A stretch of DNA of 15,129 nucleotides from assembly GCA_035655435.1 (NCBI GenBank), contig DASRUN010000011.1, forward strand, positions 1 through 15,129, in the 5' to 3' direction. Below the pieces are notes generated by a model. It saw only the letters and a list, made by a program, of their open reading frames with translations. It made no database searches and was not told the origin of the DNA. How positions within the stretch are numbered: the first letter of the stretch is position 1; each line of letters starts with the position of its first letter. The position numbers were made by a program, and so were the translations under genes. Shown here in pieces: positions 1 to 4,627 of this stretch. This DNA is from UBA493 sp035655435. GTDB taxonomy: Archaea; Iainarchaeota; Iainarchaeia; Iainarchaeales; Iainarchaeaceae.

Positions 1-334
1 CTCCGCCAACAGCAACAACATCATGTTCTCCGGCAATAATGCTCATCATTGCATTTCTCAATGCAACGCTTCCAGATGCGCATGCCGCTTCCATTCTGTG
101 TGCGGGCAAAGGATTCAAACCAAGTTGATCCGCAATTAATGCTCCAATGTGTTCCTGTCCAACCAATCTTCCCGAAGCCATTGTTCCGCCGTAAACCGCT
201 TCAATTTCATTTCCAACTATTTTTGCATCTTTAACCGCAGCAATTCCCGCTTCCGCAACAAGATCTCTCAAACTCTTATCCCAGCGTTCGCCGAACTGCG
301 TTAATCCAATTCCGATAATTGAAACACTTCTCAT
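1..334 (-). CDS. Thiolase (acetyl-CoA C-acetyltransferase type), N-terminal part, cut by window edge
   Basis: Condenses two acetyl-CoA to acetoacetyl-CoA, the first step of the mevalonate pathway. The visible 111 residues begin MRSVSIIGIGLTQFGERW, typical of archaeal thiolases, and contain the nucleophile region EAACASGSVA with the likely catalytic cysteine at residue 85. The rest of the protein (usually about 380-400 residues) lies beyond the left edge. The ATG start overlaps the stop codon of the upstream membrane-protein gene as ATGA, so translation is probably coupled. In many archaea this thiolase, HMG-CoA synthase and a DUF35 zinc-ribbon protein form one complex that channels acetoacetyl-CoA; a DUF35 gene would be expected just beyond the window. 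An SCP2/thiolase-like paralogue with another acyl substrate is possible, but the operon favours the mevalonate role. Confidence 0.9.
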   Translation of the reverse strand, partial: MRSVSIIGIGLTQFGERWDKSLRDLVAEAGIAAVKDAKIVGNEIEAVYGGTMASGRLVGQEHIGALIADQLGLNPLPAHRMEAACASGSVALRNAMMSIIAGEHDVVAVGG

Positions 335-567
335 TTTTTACCACTACCTTTAACCAAAAAATACGATGTTACTATTATGATTAGTAAATCAAGCAATAAA
401 TTCAAAGCAATAAAACTGCTTCCTTTAAACGAGCTACAGTAAAAAAAGAACGGCAGTCCAAAACAGCTGGGTGACATTATTTGTGCGAAAACTAAACTAA
501 TAACAGAAAGCACAACGGTTATTATTATAAAATTTTTTGTTGTCTTCATAAACTTTTCCTTATTCAT
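331..567 (-). CDS. Small two-span membrane protein inside the mevalonate operon
   Basis: A 78-residue protein of unknown function. It has a lysine-rich N-terminus (about residues 1-11), a first hydrophobic segment (about 13-31), a short loop with two cysteines (C35, C44) around FGLPFFFYC, a second hydrophobic segment (about 52-71) with an acidic residue near its start (D60), and a basic tail KGSGKK. The same layout occurs in the 107-residue gene two positions upstream, so the two look like diverged paralogues. They resemble a recurring archaeal small-protein type with a GFPLPF-like loop; that resemblance is from memory. I chose the ATG at 567, which overlaps the HMG-CoA synthase stop as TGATG; a TTG at 570 would add one residue. 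The stop overlaps the thiolase start (ATGA). Confidence 0.75.
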   Translation of the reverse strand: MNKEKFMKTTKNFIIITVVLSVISLVFAQIMSPSCFGLPFFFYCSSFKGSSFIALNLLLDLLIIIVTSYFLVKGSGKK

Positions 568-1616
568 CAATGCACACCCTTGATTTTTTTTCTCTGTATT
601 GCGTATTGCGCATAATCAATGTATTCTTTTTCCTCAATTGCTTTTCGCAATGGAATTTTCGCGCGCTTGTTCAAAATATTTTTTGTAACCTCAATTTGGA
701 ACGCATCGCTTCCTGCTCCTGAACCATATGATGCCATCAAAATTTTTTCTCCGGGTTTTGCAACATCCAAAAGGCTTACAAGTCCAACCATAGAACTTCC
801 CGAATAAGTGTTCCCAATCAACGGCGTCATCAATGCAGGTTCAACTTGTTCTTTTTTGAATCCAAGAATTTTCGCAGCTTGTAAAGGAAATTTTCCGTTT
901 GGTTGATGCGGACAAAAATAATCATAATCACTAACTTTTGTTTTTGTTTTTTTCAACAAACCATTTACTCCTCCAAGCAAGTGTTTGAAGTACGCAGGTT
1001 CTCCTGTAAATCTTCCCGCATGACTTGGATATTCCGCGTGCTGCCTTCTCCAAAAATCAGGAGTATCAGTTGTAAAAGAATAAGTTTCCTTTAATTCCGC
1101 AATAATTTCATTTTCCTTTCCGCCGATAAGAATTGCCGCTCCTCCCGATCCTGCTGTAAATTCAAGCGCATCATTTGGCCTTCCTTGAGCTGTATCAGCT
1201 CCAACAGCCAAACCATATTCAATCATTCCCGCCTTTACCATTCCCATGCACATTTGCATTCCCGCTGTTCCGGCTTTACAAGCAAATTCCAAATCCGCAA
1301 CAGTAATATCAGGACCGGCATTCAATGCATCGGTTACAATTGTCCCCGTTGGTTTTACCGCGTAAGGATGTGATTCAGATCCGACATAAATTGCCCCGAT
1401 TTTTTGTGCTTCAATTCCCGCAACTTCCAAAGCAATTCGCGAAGCTTCAACGGAAATTGTTGCAGTATCCTCATCCCAAGAAGCAACAGCTTTTTCCTTA
1501 ACTCCTAAACCCGCGGCTACTTTATCGCCGTCTTTATTCCACACGCGTGCAATTTCAGTGGTCTTTATTCTTTTGCGGGGAACGTATGCTCCGTAACCAA
1601 CAATTCCAACTTTCAT
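567..1616 (-). CDS. Hydroxymethylglutaryl-CoA synthase, archaeal type
   Basis: Condenses acetyl-CoA with acetoacetyl-CoA to HMG-CoA in the mevalonate route to archaeal isoprenoid lipids; a cytosolic thiolase-fold enzyme. The 349-residue length is usual for the archaeal family. The start MKVGIVGYGAYVPRKRI is characteristic. The catalytic triad is visible: E81 in GSESHPY, the acyl-accepting C113 in EFACKAGT, and H237 in CPHQPNGKFP. The glycine-rich region TAGSGGAAILIG and the C-terminal ASYGSGAGSDAF are also conserved in the family. Its ATG overlaps the stop of the preceding membrane-protein gene by 4 nt (ATGA), and its TGA shares one base with the next ATG, so it sits mid-operon and depends on the promoter region upstream of the reductase. 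The nearby thiolase supports assembly of the thiolase/HMGCS complex known from other archaea. Confidence 0.96.
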   Translation of the reverse strand: MKVGIVGYGAYVPRKRIKTTEIARVWNKDGDKVAAGLGVKEKAVASWDEDTATISVEASRIALEVAGIEAQKIGAIYVGSESHPYAVKPTGTIVTDALNAGPDITVADLEFACKAGTAGMQMCMGMVKAGMIEYGLAVGADTAQGRPNDALEFTAGSGGAAILIGGKENEIIAELKETYSFTTDTPDFWRRQHAEYPSHAGRFTGEPAYFKHLLGGVNGLLKKTKTKVSDYDYFCPHQPNGKFPLQAAKILGFKKEQVEPALMTPLIGNTYSGSSMVGLVSLLDVAKPGEKILMASYGSGAGSDAFQIEVTKNILNKRAKIPLRKAIEEKEYIDYAQYAIQRKKIKGVH

Positions 1617-1936
1617 TTTTTCACTCCGAATTTAATTATAATTATTGACAAAAGATAAGCAAATATTAAATCAACTACAATGCTAATCCAATCTCCGCCA
1701 AAGTGATACTCAGTTGACATCTCAGCTCCCTGAAGACATACAGGGCCTCCGCACCCAATTTGCTCTTCTCCAAATGTCAATGGAAATCCAATGTTGTAGC
1801 AACCTACATCATTGCAATGGCCGTTTGAATTAATTGACTTGTCGATTAGGAGAGAGCCAACCGATAAAACTACGAAAAGAATTACAGCAATAATTATTTT
1901 GCCTTTAGTAGGTTTAAGAAATTCTGTAAAGTTCAT
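1613..1936 (-). CDS. Small two-span, cysteine-containing membrane protein between HMG-CoA reductase and synthase
   Basis: A 107-residue protein with no assigned function. Residues 1-12 are polar and basic (FLKPTKGK), about 14-31 are hydrophobic (first membrane span), and a 50-residue loop holds four cysteines (C41, C46, C62, C67) around CYNIGFPLTFG and GCGGPVCLQG. Residues about 84-102 form a second span containing an aspartate (D89), and the tail is FGVKK. The cysteine pairs could form disulfides outside the cell or bind metal; this is inference. Architecture and several positions (K-x-T-K, GFPL/GLPF, DL in span two, G-x-K-K tail) match the 78-residue protein downstream. Both ends overlap neighbouring enzymes as ATGA, so it is translated with the mevalonate genes. 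Confidence 0.8.
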   Translation of the reverse strand: MNFTEFLKPTKGKIIIAVILFVVLSVGSLLIDKSINSNGHCNDVGCYNIGFPLTFGEEQIGCGGPVCLQGAEMSTEYHFGGDWISIVVDLIFAYLLSIIIIKFGVKK

Positions 1937-3180
1937 TTTTTCCCGTCCATAATTTCCTTTGCTCTGCTAACACTTATATTCCCTTCCCCCGACATCTGCT
2001 TTGCAATTTTATCAATTTGATCTTTAGAAGCTCCCGCCATTACAGCAATATTCTTCGCATGCAGTTTCATATGCCCTTTTTGTATTCCTTCATTTGCAAG
2101 TGCTCTCATTGCAGCAAAATTCTGTGCCAATCCCACAGAAGCAATTATTTCCGCCAACTCAGAAGCATGTTTAACTCCTAAAATTTTAACATTTATTTTT
2201 GCAAGCGGATGCGTTTTCGTCGCTCCTCCCACAAGTCCAACAGCCATTGGAAGTTCTATTTCTCCTACAAGATCTCCTTTAGAATTTTTAGAATATTTTG
2301 TAAGCGGTTTGTACTTCCCGCTGATTGAAGCAAAAGCATGTGCTCCAGCTTCTATTGCGCGAAAATCATTTCCAGTTGCAATTACCACAGAATCAATTCC
2401 ATTCATGATTCCTTTATTGTGAGTGCACGCACGATATTCATCGTTCGCCGCAAATTCGTAAGCATCAAGAACATTTTCAATAACTTCTTCTCCAAGAGTT
2501 TCTTTTTTCCAAACAGTTTTCGCCTTCACAGTTCTATGAACAGCTAAATTCGAAATAATTCTCAACCTTGTTTTTCCGCCGGACAATTCCTCGAGTTTTG
2601 GGCTGATAAGTTCACACATTGTATTGATTGTGTTCGCTCCCATTGCATCGCGTACATCAACAAGCAAATGCACAATAATCATTTTTCCGCGCGCAGTGGA
2701 AATTTCTCGTGCTTCAATTTTCCTTGCCCCGCCGCCAAATTTTATGAGCATTGAATCCCTAGAATTTGCAATTCCAACAAGTTCTTTTTCATTTTTCAAA
2801 ATTTTTTGAATAGCACTTTTAGTATCTTTTGCTCCAAGCAATTGTATTTGTCCAATCATTATAGGATCGGAAGCCTTTGCTTCAAACCCCTCACTCAATT
2901 TTGCTGCATTTGAAGCAGCAGCAACAACGCTTGGTTCTTCCAAAGCAAATGGAATCAAAACTTCTTTTCCATTAACAGTAAAATTAGTCGCCAATCCCAT
3001 TGGAAGTTGGAACGTTCCATACACATTCTCAATCATTCTATTGGCTGTTTCAAAGTCAAGTGAACCGTATTTCTCCAATTCCTTTACTTCCTCTTCCGAA
3101 AGTTCCGCAAATTCCTTTACAATCCTAAGCCTTTCTTTAAGATTTTTTTCATAGAATTTGCCAATTTTTGATGTTTTCAC
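1933..3180 (-). CDS. Hydroxymethylglutaryl-CoA reductase, class II
   Basis: Reduces HMG-CoA to mevalonate with two NAD(P)H, the committed step of isoprenoid synthesis. At 415 residues it lacks the membrane domain of eukaryotic enzymes. Motifs are those of class II (bacterial, Pseudomonas mevalonii-like): ENVYGTFQLPMGLATNF (51-67), EEPSVVAAAS (81-90, catalytic glutamate probably E82), DAMGANTINTMCE (178-190), the catalytic lysine K256 in THNKGIMNG, D272 in ATGNDFRA, and H370 in GHMKLHAKN. Class I enzymes of most archaea have different signatures here, so this gene, or its lineage, may derive from bacteria. The start is a GTG with a well-placed GGAGAG six nt upstream; the next internal ATG lies inside the conserved fold, so GTG is the best choice. 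First enzyme gene of the operon. Confidence 0.96.
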   Translation of the reverse strand: MKTSKIGKFYEKNLKERLRIVKEFAELSEEEVKELEKYGSLDFETANRMIENVYGTFQLPMGLATNFTVNGKEVLIPFALEEPSVVAAASNAAKLSEGFEAKASDPIMIGQIQLLGAKDTKSAIQKILKNEKELVGIANSRDSMLIKFGGGARKIEAREISTARGKMIIVHLLVDVRDAMGANTINTMCELISPKLEELSGGKTRLRIISNLAVHRTVKAKTVWKKETLGEEVIENVLDAYEFAANDEYRACTHNKGIMNGIDSVVIATGNDFRAIEAGAHAFASISGKYKPLTKYSKNSKGDLVGEIELPMAVGLVGGATKTHPLAKINVKILGVKHASELAEIIASVGLAQNFAAMRALANEGIQKGHMKLHAKNIAVMAGASKDQIDKIAKQMSGEGNISVSRAKEIMDGKK

Positions 3181-3186
3181 GGATAG

Positions 3187-3192
3187 CTCTCC
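3187..3192 (-). promoter_or_regulatory. Shine-Dalgarno sequence for HMG-CoA reductase
   Basis: GGAGAG on the minus strand, six nt before the GTG at 3180. It decides the GTG start, because no usable in-frame ATG lies nearby. It also implies a leadered transcript, unlike several neighbouring genes that look leaderless. Confidence 0.75.
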
Positions 3193-3232
3193 AGAGTAAA
3201 ATTTTCTTTGAAAAATTTGTTATTGGATTACT

Positions 3233-3334
3233 TTAATAGCTGTGTCTTTGGTCAGCTATGTACTGTTGCACGATCTGGAGCTGTGCCCTTTTCTTTGCCA
3301 ATCCTGTCTTGATAAGATCCTGGGTATTAGTCAT
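3233..3334 (-). CDS. Possible 33-residue small protein or leader peptide upstream of HMG-CoA reductase
   Basis: An ATG-to-TAA frame encoding 33 residues, MTNTQDLIKT followed by a basic, glutamine-rich, probably helical stretch (KKRAQLQIVQQYIADQ). A TATA element (TTTATATA) lies about 29 nt before the ATG, the spacing of leaderless archaeal genes. It ends 52 nt before the reductase start and points the same way, so it could be the first cistron or a regulatory leader of the mevalonate operon. The stretch looks richer in G and C than the surrounding genes, so a structured RNA occupying the same interval is a real alternative. I recognise no family. Protein reality is uncertain. Confidence 0.45.
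   Translation of the reverse strand: MTNTQDLIKTGLAKKRAQLQIVQQYIADQRHSY
3236..3259. repeat. 7-bp inverted repeat at the 3' end of the small frame
   Basis: Arms ATAGCTG (3236-3242) and CAGCTAT (3253-3259) are perfectly complementary with a 10-nt spacer. On the minus-strand transcript this makes a hairpin covering the last codons of the 33-residue frame, about 55 nt before the reductase start. No T-run follows, so it is not a classical terminator; it could be a regulatory stem-loop. Confidence 0.5.
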
Positions 3335-3359
3335 GGGACAGTCTTTGTGCGTCAAGGAG

Positions 3360-3367
3360 TATATAAA
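3360..3367 (-). promoter_or_regulatory. TATA box upstream of the 33-residue frame and mevalonate operon
   Basis: TTTATATA on the minus strand, centred about 29 nt before the ATG at 3334, so transcription would begin about 2-4 nt before it. It is the best archaeal TATA element in the 266-nt gap between NAD kinase and HMG-CoA reductase. A weaker TATTAAAG overlapping the end of the small frame (about 3231-3238) could act as a second promoter for the reductase. Confidence 0.55.
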
Positions 3368-3436
3368 CATTCCGTCTTTTGTCCACCTAAATATTGGCGA
3401 TTGCCGAAGATTGTTTTGTTTTCTTTGTTTTTCACT

Positions 3437-3443
3437 AAAAAAA
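3437..3443 (-). terminator. Oligo-T terminator after NAD kinase
   Basis: A run of seven T on the minus strand begins three nt after the NAD kinase stop codon. Archaeal RNA polymerase terminates at such runs without a hairpin. It would separate NAD kinase from the mevalonate operon further along the same strand. Confidence 0.5.
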
Positions 3444-3446
3444 GTA

Positions 3447-4205
3447 TTATTTCACAACCAAGAGCACTTCGCTTCCCTTTGAAAGTACAATGCTTTTCTT
3501 TACTTTGAAGCGCTTTTGCCCATCAAGAATCAACTCAGCTTTGCAGTTTGTAATGCCGTTTACCACAATTTTCTCATGGTCGTTAACAATTAAGGGTCTA
3601 TGACTCCAGTCAACAGGGTTAACGCTTACCGCGACAAAAACCTTTGCATTTCCCTTTACAATAGGTCCTCCTGCGCTCAAAGAATGCGCCGTTGATCCTG
3701 TCGGAGTTGCCACAATCAACCCATCTCCCGCCTCATTCCTCTCTTCCTTTCCAATTTTCAAAGTATACTTAATTATTCTTCCTGCTTTTTCAGGAACAAC
3801 CAAAGCTTCATTCAAAGCCTCTCCAACCAATTTCCCGGCAACCTTTGCAGCAATCCTACTCCGTGTTTCAACAGAATATTTTCCCGCAAGAATATTTTTG
3901 AGCGCAAATTCCAATTCATTGTGATTATAAGCTTGCAAAAAACCTTTATTCCCACAATGCAAACCCATTACCGGAATTTTCTTTTTTCCAAGTTCGCGAA
4001 ACGCCGCTATAAGCGTTCCATCTCCCCCAAAAGAAATTATTATATCCGAATCAAAATCCTTGAGCGCTTTCCCTTTTCCAAAAAAACCTTTATCCAATTC
4101 AAACCGAATTTTTTTTTGTTCAAGAATATCAGTGCAAAGCTTTGCGGTTTCTTTCGCAACAGGATTTTCCTTTCTGCCCGTTATTCCGATTTTTTTTGGT
4201 TTCAT
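3447..4205 (-). CDS. nadK: NAD kinase
   Basis: Phosphorylates NAD to NADP using ATP or polyphosphate, and so sets the NADPH pool. The 252-residue length is usual. Residues 60-64 are the diagnostic GGDGT motif with catalytic D62. Residue region 81-90 (GLHCGNKGFL) is the variant of the usual nucleotide-binding turn, 132-136 is the NE motif (NEALV), and 161-183 is the glycine-rich DGLIVATPTGSTAHSLSAGG region, with H where Y is commoner. The C-terminal beta-rich domain ends VLLVVK. The ATG lies one nt after the stop of the upstream small gene (TAA-C-ATG), so the two are one operon. The 1-bp spacing rather than a clear Shine-Dalgarno suggests coupling. A nine-A run in codons for EQKKIR is slippage-prone but the frame is intact. 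Confidence 0.95.
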   Translation of the reverse strand: MKPKKIGITGRKENPVAKETAKLCTDILEQKKIRFELDKGFFGKGKALKDFDSDIIISFGGDGTLIAAFRELGKKKIPVMGLHCGNKGFLQAYNHNELEFALKNILAGKYSVETRSRIAAKVAGKLVGEALNEALVVPEKAGRIIKYTLKIGKEERNEAGDGLIVATPTGSTAHSLSAGGPIVKGNAKVFVAVSVNPVDWSHRPLIVNDHEKIVVNGITNCKAELILDGQKRFKVKKSIVLSKGSEVLLVVK

Positions 4206-4206
4206 G

Positions 4207-4506
4207 TTAAAACTCTTCTCCGATTTTTTTCATCTGTTCTATGTACTCTTTTCTGGCATCATCAATAAATGCCATGACTTCCGGATAATCAACCGCTCTT
4301 GACATGAGTTTTGTGTAATATCGTAATTTTCCTTCAACAGACATTTTTCTGAAAATCTTGCTGGTTAAAATTTTTTTTGCAGTGCCAATATTGGTTATAG
4401 GATTTTCTTTTTTTGGCGGCATCCTTAAACCCCGCTCGCGCGCAAGCGAGTCAATCATTCCTTTGGCGCGCGCAAGCGCAGGCTTAGATCTCCATGGTTG
4501 TTTCAT
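4207..4506 (-). CDS. Hypothetical 99-residue basic helical protein, co-transcribed with NAD kinase
   Basis: I do not recognise this protein. It is rich in K, R and M, with no signal peptide or membrane span. Residues 8-28 (PALARAKGMIDSLARERGLR) and 42-98 are predicted helical, joined by a proline-rich turn (MPPKKENPITN). The end YIEQMKKIGEEF is a likely amphipathic helix. The composition could suit a nucleic-acid or ribosome-associated protein, but that is a guess. The ATG at 4506 lies about 28 nt downstream of a TATA element (CTTTAAAC), consistent with a leaderless transcript. The stop is one nt before the NAD kinase start, so it heads a two-gene operon divergent from the PPDK gene. Confidence 0.7.
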   Translation of the reverse strand: MKQPWRSKPALARAKGMIDSLARERGLRMPPKKENPITNIGTAKKILTSKIFRKMSVEGKLRYYTKLMSRAVDYPEVMAFIDDARKEYIEQMKKIGEEF

Positions 4507-4529
4507 AATAATTTATTTATACTAAATTT

Positions 4530-4537
4530 GTTTAAAG
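4530..4537 (-). promoter_or_regulatory. TATA box for the small gene-nadK operon
   Basis: CTTTAAAC on the minus strand, centred about 28 nt before the ATG at 4506. The spacing predicts a leaderless transcript. It shares the 121-nt divergent region with the PPDK promoter. Confidence 0.45.
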
Positions 4538-4586
4538 CACTAACCTTTTCCCTATCTTTCAGTTTTGGAGTTTTCCATCAATTCAC

Positions 4587-4595
4587 TTTTTAAAC
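4587..4595 (+). promoter_or_regulatory. TATA box for PPDK
   Basis: TTTTTAAAC, centred near 4591. A start of transcription about 26 nt downstream (near 4617) would give a short leader that just includes the AAGGTGAG ribosome-binding site. This agrees with the TTG start at 4628 and argues against any start upstream of about 4617. Confidence 0.45.
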
Positions 4596-4616
4596 TTTTA
4601 ATTAATCCTAATGTTC

Positions 4617-4624
4617 AAGGTGAG
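4617..4624 (+). promoter_or_regulatory. Shine-Dalgarno sequence for PPDK
   Basis: AAGGTGAG lies three nt before the TTG at 4628 and is highly complementary to the 16S 3' end. It decides the non-ATG start; the ATG at 4643 is 18 nt away from it, too far for this site. Confidence 0.65.
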
Positions 4625-4627
4625 CGA

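Noticed and set aside
568..570. TTG as start of the 78-residue membrane protein
   Set aside because: The adjacent ATG at 567 is the stronger codon and forms a standard TGATG junction; the difference is one residue.
3242..3508. Plus-strand frame of 88 codons across the gap before HMG-CoA reductase
   Set aside because: It has no promoter or Shine-Dalgarno, runs into the NAD kinase gene, and has a Cys/Phe-rich composition unlike the real genes; the minus-strand 33-codon frame has better support.
4106..4120. Nine-base homopolymer in nadK as a possible frameshift
   Set aside because: The frame is continuous through it and all downstream NAD kinase motifs are in register.
4565..4627. Upstream extension of PPDK from a TTG at 4565
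   Set aside because: It would start before the predicted transcription start and the added residues do not match the family N-terminus.
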